A stretch of DNA of 64,000 nucleotides, from positions 110,692-174,691 of the forward strand of contig NZ_RQTJ01000003.1 in NCBI RefSeq assembly GCF_003858535.1. Direction: 5' to 3'. The notes below the pieces were generated by a model that saw only the letters and a list, made by a program, of their open reading frames with translations, did no database searches and was not told the origin of the DNA. The stretch is from Paenimyroides viscosum. Lineage in GTDB: Bacteria > Bacteroidota > Bacteroidia > Flavobacteriales > Flavobacteriaceae. Of the stretch, positions 34,865 through 43,286 are shown piece after piece (positions within the stretch are counted from its first letter, which is position 1; every line of letters starts with the position of its first letter). The position numbers and the translations under genes are program-made.

Positions 34865-35592
34865 ACATATAGTTTTTGACAAGTTGTACAAAAGAAACTT
34901 CTACGTTTTTTCTTACCTGTATATTCTTTAACCAGTGCCTTACCACATTGCACACAATCCTTTTTAGTATGCACCAGCCATTGTTTTTTAAGTTGATATT
35001 CTTTCTTCCACTTTAAAAAATCGAAACTGTAAATTCTTGCCTGTTCTACGACTTCTTTTATTTTTTTAGAAGGAATTTTTCCAACGATTGAGGTTGGATT
35101 TACTTTTGTTCTAAACAAAACCTCGTTCTTGATTATATTACCTACGCCCGAAAAGATATCCTGATCAAGCAGTACATCGCATATCAATTCTTGTTTATTA
35201 TCTGAAAGTTTTTTGAGCGCTGCGGCGGAATTCCAACCATCATTCATAACATCGGCAGACCAATCGTAATGCGCATCTGCATTTCCTTCCAATATTTTTA
35301 CAGAAGCTGCATAAAAATTAATGTATCCGTTTTTAAAAACAAGTCCCAGACGTATTGCTGTGGATTTACTTTCGTTCACAAGGTAACTTCCAAAAAGCAA
35401 AAAATGAATGCGGATGGTGAAATCATCAAAACAAAGAAGCAGGTGCTTACCCCATGACTTCACATCGGTAAGCACCTTATCTTCTATCCTGTCTATATCA
35501 ATTTTAGCATTACCGTTGGCTTCGATGATTTTTTTTCCGATGAAAACAGTCATTTCTTCCTTTGCGATAACAATGCTTGGACCTTCTGGCAT
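34861..35592 (-). CDS. Fpg/Nei-family DNA glycosylase
   Basis: A 243-residue DNA glycosylase/AP lyase. It starts MPEGPSIV, the conserved N-terminal Pro being the nucleophile, and E3 the catalytic acid. The DNA-binding H2TH region is near 150-165 (DQDIFSGVGNIIKNE). The zinc finger C-x2-C...C-x2-C is at about 215-241 (CVQCGK...CTTCQ). It excises oxidised bases. PEGPS and the short length put it closer to Nei (endonuclease VIII) than to Fpg. It overlaps the DUF72 gene by 4 bases. Confidence 0.9.
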   Translation of the reverse strand: MPEGPSIVIAKEEMTVFIGKKIIEANGNAKIDIDRIEDKVLTDVKSWGKHLLLCFDDFTIRIHFLLFGSYLVNESKSTAIRLGLVFKNGYINFYAASVKILEGNADAHYDWSADVMNDGWNSAAALKKLSDNKQELICDVLLDQDIFSGVGNIIKNEVLFRTKVNPTSIVGKIPSKKIKEVVEQARIYSFDFLKWKKEYQLKKQWLVHTKKDCVQCGKALVKEYTGKKKRRSFFCTTCQKLYV

Positions 35593-35619
35593 ATCAGTTT
35601 GATTTATTAAGGTTGAAAA

Positions 35620-36786
35620 TTATGCCCAAGGATCTAAAACTACTTTTACGCAATCTTCTTTTTTGTTTTTGAAGATGTCGTAAGCATACGCGACTTCAGT
35701 TAATGGCAGTCGATGCGTAATAATATCATCCAAAACAATCTTCCCGTCGATTACATATTGCAACAACTTGTCGATATGTTTGTGAACAACCGCCTGACCT
35801 CCACGTAAAGTAATTCCCTTATCAAAAAACTGACCTACGGGGAAATTATCATAAAATGTAGGATACACGCCCAGAACACTCACAATTCCGCCTCGTCTAA
35901 CCGCACTCATACAGGCTTCGAGAACCTTAATCGATCCTTTTTCGAAATTGATCAATGCTTTTGCGCGATCCACAATGTTTCGATCTGGTTCAAACCCTAC
36001 TGCGTCGATACAAACATCTGCTCCTCTACCCTGCGTTTTTGCTCTGATTTTTTCTACTACTTCTTCGGCATCAGTCCACAAAATTGTTTCACAATTCGCT
36101 GCTGCAACCGCTTTTTTCAAGCGATATTGCAATGTATCTACAATAATTACTCTGCCGGCATTGCGCAACCATGCGCTTTTTGCAGCCATGATGCCCACCG
36201 GACCTGCACCGAAAATAACAACGGTTTCACCGCCTTTAACTTCAGCCCAATCGACACCCGAATAACCTGTTGGAAAAATATCGGTTAAAAAAAGTACTTG
36301 TTCATCTGTTAGCGAATCGGGTACTTTTCTAGGACCAATATCTGCATACGGAACACGAACAAACTGAGCCTGTCCGCCATCGTAGCCGCCGTAAAGATCG
36401 GTATAGCCGAATAATCCGCCCCCTTTCTGATCGATCAAACCACCTTCGGGACCATAATGTTCATGATTGCTGTTTTCGCAATGTACCGGAAGGTCGCTAT
36501 TACAAAAAAAGCACGAACCACATGCAATTGGAAATGGAACCACCACACGATCACCTTTTTTAAGATTCTTAACATCTTTACCCACTTCTTCTACAATTCC
36601 CATAAATTCATGTCCCAAAATCATAGGCTTTGGCTGAGGAAATCCGCCGGAGTAAATGTGAAGATCTGATCCGCAAATTGCGGTTGCCGTAACCTTTAAT
36701 ATCACATCCGTGGCATCTTTAATACCCGGATCTTCGGTATTGTCACAGGTAATTTTACCCGGAGCGTGTATAACTGCTGCTTTCAT
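35620..36786 (-). CDS. Zinc-dependent alcohol dehydrogenase (formaldehyde dehydrogenase-like)
   Basis: A 388-residue medium-chain dehydrogenase. Catalytic zinc is held by C38 (ICGSD) and the GHE motif near 60-62; structural zinc by the cysteine cluster CGSCFFCNSDLPVHC around residues 90-105. The NAD-binding fold shows GAGPVGIMAAKSA. Length and the unusual ExxxC insertion match the glutathione-independent formaldehyde dehydrogenase-like group. It may oxidise short-chain aldehydes or alcohols formed under stress. It begins 5 bases after the small hydrophilic gene. Confidence 0.88.
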   Translation of the reverse strand: MKAAVIHAPGKITCDNTEDPGIKDATDVILKVTATAICGSDLHIYSGGFPQPKPMILGHEFMGIVEEVGKDVKNLKKGDRVVVPFPIACGSCFFCNSDLPVHCENSNHEHYGPEGGLIDQKGGGLFGYTDLYGGYDGGQAQFVRVPYADIGPRKVPDSLTDEQVLFLTDIFPTGYSGVDWAEVKGGETVVIFGAGPVGIMAAKSAWLRNAGRVIIVDTLQYRLKKAVAAANCETILWTDAEEVVEKIRAKTQGRGADVCIDAVGFEPDRNIVDRAKALINFEKGSIKVLEACMSAVRRGGIVSVLGVYPTFYDNFPVGQFFDKGITLRGGQAVVHKHIDKLLQYVIDGKIVLDDIITHRLPLTEVAYAYDIFKNKKEDCVKVVLDPWA

Positions 36787-36789
36787 ACG

Positions 36790-37014
36790 CTACTTTTTAG
36801 GATTGTCTTTTCTTATTTCTTTTTGTTGATCGGAATTTTGATCGGGCACTTTATCGGCATCTTCGGGTAATAAGTTACTACCTTCTTTTATTTGTGATCC
36901 GCCTGCACCCGAATTGGTTTGGTTGGCATCGTGTACATCTTTTCCCTTAATATCCGTTGGGCTAGTGTTTTTATTTTTGTCGTTTTCTGGAATTTCTTTT
37001 CTATCCTTATTCAT
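36790..37014 (-). CDS. Small hydrophilic protein
   Basis: A 74-residue protein, K, D, N, E, Q and G-rich, no hydrophobic segment. It lies 3 bases before the zinc alcohol dehydrogenase gene on the same strand, so co-transcription is expected. Composition matches the protein at 29420-29614. It is probably a hydrophilin-type stress protein; nothing more can be said. Confidence 0.6.
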   Translation of the reverse strand: MNKDRKEIPENDKNKNTSPTDIKGKDVHDANQTNSGAGGSQIKEGSNLLPEDADKVPDQNSDQQKEIRKDNPKK

Positions 37015-37378
37015 AGCTTAAAATTTTGAGTTAGTATAATTATACATTCAATTTTTATTCCTTTTTGCATAACAAAATCTAGTTAATTAACTACTTAAGC
37101 TCAGAACATTCAGCAGATAATATCTAATAAAGAAAAACGTTTTTTTAACATTTAACCTGAAATAAGCAAATTATACAATAACATTAGCAAATAAGTAAAA
37201 AACAGATATTTAAGTTAAATAATATTAATAAAATAATTAATTAACTTTTAAAATACTATTTTAATGAAATTATTACAAAATAATAAAAACACAAACAAAT
37301 TAGCTGCACGATATTGTGTGGAATAAATCCGCAGTTTATATATACACTTCCCGGTGATCCTTAATAAAACATTCGTAA
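37015..37378. other. AT-rich gap upstream of the hydrophilic gene
   Basis: About 360 bp of low-complexity A+T sequence between ligD's end and the small hydrophilic gene. No gene, no strong hairpin; it probably carries the promoter of the hydrophilic gene on the minus strand. Confidence 0.5.
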
Positions 37379-39916
37379 TCAGGATAGTTTTTTAATTGCT
37401 TTTAGCATATCGATTCCTTTTCCTAAAGTCGGTTTAAATAGATCACCTTTTTCCGTGATACGATTCAATGCATTGTAAATATTAAAATCTGTAGGCTGAA
37501 GTCCGCGTTTAACCTCAGCCCATTCCAGCGGCATGGAAACCGGCGCACCTTTCTTTGGACGCAGGCTGTACACACATGCTAAGGTCTGCCCGCGCCTATT
37601 CTGCAAATAGTCAAGGTATATTTTATCTTTATCCCTTTTTTGAAGGCTTCGTTCCAGCGTTGTTAATTCGGGTAATTTCTGCTGAACCAACTGCATCAAC
37701 AAATGACCGAAATCTTTTACCTGTTCGTACGTATATTTTGCATTCATGGGAATGTATATATGGATTCCAGAACTTCCAGATGTTTTAGGATATCCTTCAA
37801 TTCCCGCCAGATCCAAAACTTCTTTAACCGCCAGCGCCGTTTCAATAACATCGTCAAATGAATTTTTTTCTGACGGATCCAGGTCTAAAACCAGATAATC
37901 GGGATTGTCTGCCGTCTGTATTTTGCTTGTCCAAACGTTCAATTCGATACATCCCAGATTGTTGAGATATGCTAATGTTGCCTTATCGTTACAAATGATA
38001 TAATTGATGTATTTATCGGAACTCTCAGAGAAAACTTTCTGTGTTTCTATCCAATCAGGTGTTTCGTCTGAAGCATCTTTCTGAAAAAAACTCAGCCCTT
38101 TAATTCCGTTAGGAAAACGGTTCATGGACTGCGGACGTGCTTTAAGATGCGGCAAAATGTATTTTGAAATGCTTTGATAAAATTCAATGACATCGCCTTT
38201 GGTAATATCGTCGTCAGGAAAATAGATTTTGTTTTGGTTGGTGAGTTTCAATTCTTGTTTTCCGATTTTCTTTACAACATCTTCTTTAGAAGTCCTCTTT
38301 GTAGGATTTGCTTTCTTCATAATTTCTTTTTTTGAGGGATCATTATCATTAAACACTACATTATTAGGTTCGATATCTTCACGCAACCTTAAAAAAATAG
38401 GATGACGGTATATATGATCTTTGGTAAGTTCGGTAAATTTAATTTCGGCAACCAGTTCAGGTTTTACCCAGGTAGCTTTTGCATTGGTTTTAGGAGTAAT
38501 TTTGAATGCAGATTTTTCGGTTACCAACGGCTGAAGCTTTTCATATATTTCGACAAGAGATTTATCGCTGAAACCACTACCGGTATGACCACAGAAAACC
38601 ATTTCGTTATTGAGGTATTTGCCAAGAATCAATGCGCCAAACTTTTTTCTGGAACCTTTTGGTTCGGTAAAACCACAAATAACAGCTTCGTCACTTTTGT
38701 GAATTTTTATCTTAAGCCATTCAGAACTCCGCACATGTTCTCTGTAAATGCTGACTGTCTTTTTAGCGATGATACCTTCTAAACCCATATCACTTGCAGC
38801 CTGAAAAAAATCCTTGCCTTTTTCAAGTATATGGTCGCTAAATTTTATAATTTCATTTTCAACCAATGCTTCTTTAAGTAATTCCTTGCGTTGCAGGTAA
38901 GACAAATTTTCGGTCGAATGACCGTTTAACCACAATAGATCGAAAACCTGATATACAATAACTAGTTTGGGATTATCTGCAATTTGCTGTAACCATTGGA
39001 AATTTGGTTTTCCTTTATCATCGTACGCTACAATTTCCCCATCAAGTACCATTTGGTGTTCCTGAAGATTTAGTGAATTGGTTACTTTTTTAAATTTCTT
39101 TGAAAAATTGATTCCGTTTCTAGAGTACAGTCGTACATCATCTTTACTTAAATCGGCAATTGCGCGGTAGCCGTCCCATTTAATTTCGAATGCCCATTCA
39201 CTGTCATCAAACGGTTTTTCTACCACTTTACACAACATTGGCTGTATAAATTCCGCGAGTTTTGTAGCACCAGAAAGTGCGGGTGCATAATTTCTAAAAT
39301 GCTTTATTCCTTTGGAGGAATCATTTTTTTTTTTACTGCTCTTTTCTTTTAGATAAGCGGTTACTTTCGAATTTTTAGCAGTATGTTCTTCTGCATCGTA
39401 ATCTTCGCCAACAGCATATTTATCTTTATGTTTAATCAGCAGCCATGCGTTTTCATCTTTAGAATTTTTAATTTTTACCAAAGCAAATTCTCCTTTTAGC
39501 TTTTTACCGTGCAGTATGAATTTTAACGACTGTTTATGCAGTTCGGCGCGCATTACCAAATCATCAGTTTTTCCTTTTACCTTCTCTATAGGTTCATAAG
39601 TTCCTTCGTCCCAAATTTCCACTTCGCCGGCACCGTAATTTCCTTTTGGAATACTACCTTCAAATGTTCTGTAGGAATACGGATGATCTTCTACCATCAT
39701 TGCCAGCCTTTTATCTGCGGGGTTCAATGAAGGACCTTTAGGAACTGCCCAACTTTTCAACACACCATCCATTTCCAAGCGAAAATCGTAATGAAGTCTA
39801 GAAGCAGCGTGTCGCTGTATAACGAACTTTAATTCAGTTCCACTCGGCTTTTCTTTTCCTTGCGGTTCGGAGGTTTCTTTAAAATTCCGTTTATTATTAT
39901 AATCTTCTAAAGGCAT
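37379..39916 (-). CDS. ligD: ATP-dependent DNA ligase D
   Basis: An 845-residue multi-domain repair protein. The N terminus (about 1-170) is the 3'-phosphoesterase domain with FVIQRHAASRLHYDFRLE. The ligase domain (about 220-520) has the nucleotidyl-transfer motif FEIKWDGYRAI with the adenylated lysine. The C terminus (about 570-845) is the AEP-type polymerase with LDLDPSE and GYPKTSGSSGIHIY. All three parts of the NHEJ LigD are therefore present. It works with Ku, whose gene starts 57 bases upstream on the same strand, to join double-strand breaks. Confidence 0.93.
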   Translation of the reverse strand: MPLEDYNNKRNFKETSEPQGKEKPSGTELKFVIQRHAASRLHYDFRLEMDGVLKSWAVPKGPSLNPADKRLAMMVEDHPYSYRTFEGSIPKGNYGAGEVEIWDEGTYEPIEKVKGKTDDLVMRAELHKQSLKFILHGKKLKGEFALVKIKNSKDENAWLLIKHKDKYAVGEDYDAEEHTAKNSKVTAYLKEKSSKKKNDSSKGIKHFRNYAPALSGATKLAEFIQPMLCKVVEKPFDDSEWAFEIKWDGYRAIADLSKDDVRLYSRNGINFSKKFKKVTNSLNLQEHQMVLDGEIVAYDDKGKPNFQWLQQIADNPKLVIVYQVFDLLWLNGHSTENLSYLQRKELLKEALVENEIIKFSDHILEKGKDFFQAASDMGLEGIIAKKTVSIYREHVRSSEWLKIKIHKSDEAVICGFTEPKGSRKKFGALILGKYLNNEMVFCGHTGSGFSDKSLVEIYEKLQPLVTEKSAFKITPKTNAKATWVKPELVAEIKFTELTKDHIYRHPIFLRLREDIEPNNVVFNDNDPSKKEIMKKANPTKRTSKEDVVKKIGKQELKLTNQNKIYFPDDDITKGDVIEFYQSISKYILPHLKARPQSMNRFPNGIKGLSFFQKDASDETPDWIETQKVFSESSDKYINYIICNDKATLAYLNNLGCIELNVWTSKIQTADNPDYLVLDLDPSEKNSFDDVIETALAVKEVLDLAGIEGYPKTSGSSGIHIYIPMNAKYTYEQVKDFGHLLMQLVQQKLPELTTLERSLQKRDKDKIYLDYLQNRRGQTLACVYSLRPKKGAPVSMPLEWAEVKRGLQPTDFNIYNALNRITEKGDLFKPTLGKGIDMLKAIKKLS

Positions 39917-39972
39917 AACTGTAAAATTTAAGTGGTAAATATCTACATCAAACTCATTTTTTAAAACACAAA

Positions 39973-40752
39973 TTATCCTGTTTTCTTTTTCTTTCCCTTT
40001 TCAAGGCTTTCCTTCAGCATTGCCATAAGATCGGTTGCCTTGCCTTCGGGTTCTTTCATTTCGGTTAACTTCACTTTTTTACCTTTAGCTTTTTGTTTGA
40101 TGATTTTCAGCAAATCGGCATTATAGGTGTCTTTAAAATCTTCGGGGATAAAGTCTGCCGAAAGTGACTTTATAAGCTGTTCTGCCATTTTTAATTCAGC
40201 TGCTTTAGGAGCTTTAGTAGGAAGCTTTAAGTCTTCGAAATCCCTTAATTCTTCGGGGTAACGCATACGGTTAACCATTAGAACCTTACCTTCGTACGGA
40301 CGGATCAAGCACAAAATTTCTCTTTCACGTAAAACGAAAGAACCTATACCCGCCATTTTGGTTTTAATCAACGCTTTAAGCAGCAGATTATAAGCACCTT
40401 CACCATTTTTTTGAGGTTCCAAAAAATAAGGCGTTTCAAAATAAGCGGAATCTATATCTTCTTCCTTTACAAACTGTGAAATAGACAATATCTTAGATTT
40501 TTCGGGACTTGCAGCTTCAAAATCCTGATCTTCCAATACAATGTATTTATCGTTTAGTTTATATCCCTTTACGATATCTTCCCAAACCACTTCCTTGCCC
40601 GTATTCTCGTTAATTCGTTTAAATCTTATGTTGCTTAGATCTTTACTGTCCAGCATATCCAGATCCAATTTACTTGAATCTGTAGCCGAATACAGCTTAA
40701 TGGGAATATTTACCAGACCAAAGCCCACTGCTCCATTCCAAATTGCTCTCAT
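39973..40752 (-). CDS. ku: Ku protein
   Basis: A 259-residue bacterial Ku. It begins MRAIWNGAVGFGLVNIPIKL, the usual family start, so I chose ATG 40752 over a longer frame at 40791. The central part reads FETPYFLEP and NRMRYPEELRDF; the C terminus is K-rich. It forms a ring that binds DNA ends and recruits LigD. The gene lies 57 bases before ligD and both are on the minus strand. A catalase-family gene is divergent, 240 bases away. Confidence 0.92.
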   Translation of the reverse strand: MRAIWNGAVGFGLVNIPIKLYSATDSSKLDLDMLDSKDLSNIRFKRINENTGKEVVWEDIVKGYKLNDKYIVLEDQDFEAASPEKSKILSISQFVKEEDIDSAYFETPYFLEPQKNGEGAYNLLLKALIKTKMAGIGSFVLREREILCLIRPYEGKVLMVNRMRYPEELRDFEDLKLPTKAPKAAELKMAEQLIKSLSADFIPEDFKDTYNADLLKIIKQKAKGKKVKLTEMKEPEGKATDLMAMLKESLEKGKKKKTG

Positions 40753-40991
40753 AGTTTCTTTTTTAAATTCATACCGCAATTTTCTTTCCAATGTATTTCA
40801 GAATCAATACAATCATTCTTACCCACAGTATGATAGCCGTACGCCTATAGTGCTATTTTTACCATAGCTACACCATAATTCATTTTTCTACAAAGTGCTG
40901 TAAAAATCTACAGCATCAAAATACTAAAAAACAGGGTAGTAGTTTATATGCTGATCATTTTAGAATGGTGTGTGTTTTGATTTATAACCAT

Positions 40992-41942
40992 ATGCGAGAG
41001 AAATTAAAATATACACCAGAATTTAACAAACTGTCTATTAAGGAACAGGCATTACTAGATAAGCTTACCGATGCTATATGGAAATTTGTAAGAAAGACAC
41101 CCGAATTAAACCGTGTGCCTAATAAAACGAGAGATGCACATGCAACTACCTATGCTATTTTACAGGGGAAGTTTCTAGTAGATAAAGCATTTGAACAGCA
41201 TTTATTGTTTCCTGTAAACATTTTAAATGCTACGTTAAGAATATCGAACGCTCACATGAAAATTGTAAAAGGTAACGCATTTCCAGCATACGGATTTTCG
41301 TTAAAACTAATGGATGATGGGCAAACAACAGCCAATTTTCCATTCGTTAATTTTCCAGTTTTTCCATTCAATAACGTATCGAACTTTTTAAAACTATTTA
41401 CCGCATTAAACACCTATTTTTCAGAAGGCTTTTTACAGAAATGTTGGAGCGCAATCGGCATTATGAGTAGAATTTTAACAATCGTTCCAAACATTTTCCA
41501 ACGTGATTTTTTAAAGAACATTATAAAATTGTTGAAAAAACGAAATGATTCTGTGTTTTCATTTACCTATCACTCTATTGGCGCATACAGATTTGGTGAC
41601 CATATCGTAAAGCTGAAACTGATTCCCGAACAATTAACCAGTCAAACATCCGTTGAAGATTTGTTTGCGCAAAAGGGTCAATATATCGCAAATCTCTACA
41701 TCCAATATGCCTACAATTTAAAAGACCAACCAGTAAACATACTTCACAAGGAATGGAAAAACAGCCCTTTTATCCGTATAGGAAAATTTATTTTTACCGA
41801 TTATGTAGACAAAAACGATCCAAATTTGGAACAGATGTCATTTAATCCTTTTGAAAGTAGCGAAGTATTTCAACCCGTTGGAAGGATACAGCAGTTACGA
41901 AATAAAGCCTACGAAGCATCCTTACAGGAAAGAGTAAGTTAA
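40992..41942 (+). CDS. Catalase-family heme protein (y4iL-like)
   Basis: A 316-residue protein of the short catalase-related family. Catalytic His is H50 in DAHATTYAILQGKF. Later parts show FTYHSIGAYRFGDHIVKLKL, NILHKEW, and the closing FNPFESSEVFQPVGRI with QLRNKAYEAS, matching the family's heme-side sequence. It lacks the C-terminal extension of normal catalases. I chose ATG 40992 (MREKLKYTPEF), since the longer frame starts with a short hydrophobic leader. It may degrade peroxides or organic peroxides. It stands alone, divergent from ku-ligD. Confidence 0.8.
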   Translation: MREKLKYTPEFNKLSIKEQALLDKLTDAIWKFVRKTPELNRVPNKTRDAHATTYAILQGKFLVDKAFEQHLLFPVNILNATLRISNAHMKIVKGNAFPAYGFSLKLMDDGQTTANFPFVNFPVFPFNNVSNFLKLFTALNTYFSEGFLQKCWSAIGIMSRILTIVPNIFQRDFLKNIIKLLKKRNDSVFSFTYHSIGAYRFGDHIVKLKLIPEQLTSQTSVEDLFAQKGQYIANLYIQYAYNLKDQPVNILHKEWKNSPFIRIGKFIFTDYVDKNDPNLEQMSFNPFESSEVFQPVGRIQQLRNKAYEASLQERVS

Positions 41943-42156
41943 ATACATTACATTAAACTACCAAAGAAACTTTATCAGGATATTTAAACGCATACGCAGA
42001 AATAAGCTGCATAATATATGTATTGCTTTTATAACGCGTAAGGAAATCTTACAAAATCTCCCAGTAAGAGCCGTTATATAAAAAATCTATGAATAGAAAA
42101 ACTTCTTTTAACTGTATTGAGAATAGTAAAAGTTACTATAAAATAAAATTATTTAC

Positions 42157-42457
42157 TCACTCTAAAGGTGTAGCTTCAAAATACTTATTTTTAGCTAACA
42201 AACATTCAAAACCATCAACATTTTTAACTTTAAGTTCGCTACTAAAATCATTTATATGTCGCTGATGGTGAACATCGCTACCAGCAAAATCGTACATATT
42301 TTCTTTTAAAATATAGTCAGCAATTGTGGTTATACCCATACCGTAATAACCTGTACTACTTAACATATTCATTTGAAACAGATTTAAAACTATCGTAATC
42401 ACTTTTATAGAAATCATAACGTTCAGGATGCGCCAAAACAGGCTTTATAGTCTGTTT
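42157..42457 (-). pseudogene. Remnant of a CpsB-type PHP phosphatase
   Basis: KPVLAHPERYDFYKSDYDSF lies in one frame (42457 downward) and MNMLSSTGYYGMG with TTIADYILKENMYDFAGSDVHH in another, ending at 42157. Both are parts of the C-terminal half of CpsB/YwqE-family tyrosine phosphatases, where AHPERY and GSDVHH carry metal-binding residues. About ten residues and the frame are lost between them, and the N-terminal half is absent. It is a non-functional relic. Confidence 0.7.
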
Positions 42458-42648
42458 TTTTATACATAAACAAAAAAAGCGGCAACCACCCCGCCTTAAC
42501 CCTAACCTATAATATTCTAATCCGTAAGAATGAATTTATAATGTTTCAAAAGTAAACAGGAATTTTGTCGATTAAAAATAATTTAAAAAAAAGTTATTGA
42601 CCGCCTTAATTATATAGTTGTTGTGAAAAATTTGTGAAACTTAATAGT

Positions 42649-42682
42649 ACAAAAAACGCATTAACTTTAAAATCAATGCGTT
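42649..42682 (-). terminator. Terminator-like hairpin, minus strand
   Basis: AACGCATT / AATGCGTT (42655-42662 and 42675-42682), 8 bp, followed on the minus strand by TTTTTTG. No gene lies directly upstream, so it may end a lost gene. Confidence 0.5.
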
Positions 42683-43133
42683 ATGTTTTAATTCAGTGGA
42701 CCCTCTGGTACAAAATTCGAACTCTTTACTATCTGATTTAAGAAAAATTTCTCTATGGAAATAGACTTAATTCAGATAAAAAAAATTGAATTCTTGAGCA
42801 AAGGGAATTACAAATAAACAACAAGTTTTTAGAGTAACAAAAGTAATTATAGAACATTTTTAAATTTAAAAACCTTTATTTAAATAATTGAAGGGTCAAA
42901 TTAATTTTTACACAACTTTTGATAAATAAAAAGTAAATTAATGAAAAAGAGGATCTGCAAAAATAAAGTTCCTTTTCGGTTTATAAATTATTAATTACTT
43001 CTGTTCTTAATTGATCTGAGAACTTTCCGCTATATGTCTTCCTACTGGCGGAATATATTTCATTACAACATTATATATTTCTTTCATAATTTGGTGCTTG
43101 AATTTAACTATCCAATAATGCTACTCATAAAAT

Positions 43134-43161
43134 AAAATTCGGAAATAAATTTCCGAATTTT
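43134..43161. terminator. Strong bidirectional terminator, downstream of ClC
   Basis: AAAATTCGGAAAT / ATTTCCGAATTTT, a 13-bp perfect stem with a 2-base loop. It lies 126 bases after the ClC stop and is flanked by A and T runs. Confidence 0.75.
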
Positions 43162-43286
43162 CACTTCTAAAATTGATTTGTTTTTTTTTCAAATATACAT
43201 AGATTTCTGTTGATGTAGGAATTTAATCATCACCCTCTTTTACCAGTGTAAATTTGGCATCAGTTGCACTTTGGAGTTCCAGAAGA

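Larger units (their letters stand above)
42458..43286. other. Gene-free stretch with terminator hairpins and a tRNA-like tail
   Basis: About 830 bp. It holds a minus-strand terminator at 42649-42682, an inverted pair TTCCGC/GCGGAA at about 43025-43055, and the palindromic terminator at 43134-43161. On the minus strand, AGTTCGAATTTTGTACCAGA followed by GGGTCCAC resembles a tRNA 3' end or attachment site, but no full tRNA folds. Confidence 0.45.

Noticed and set aside
40541..40867. 108-aa plus-strand frame over the ku start
   Set aside because: Antisense shadow of ku.
42690..42730. tRNA gene on the minus strand
   Set aside because: Only a T-arm/acceptor-like tail is present; the D and anticodon arms do not fold.
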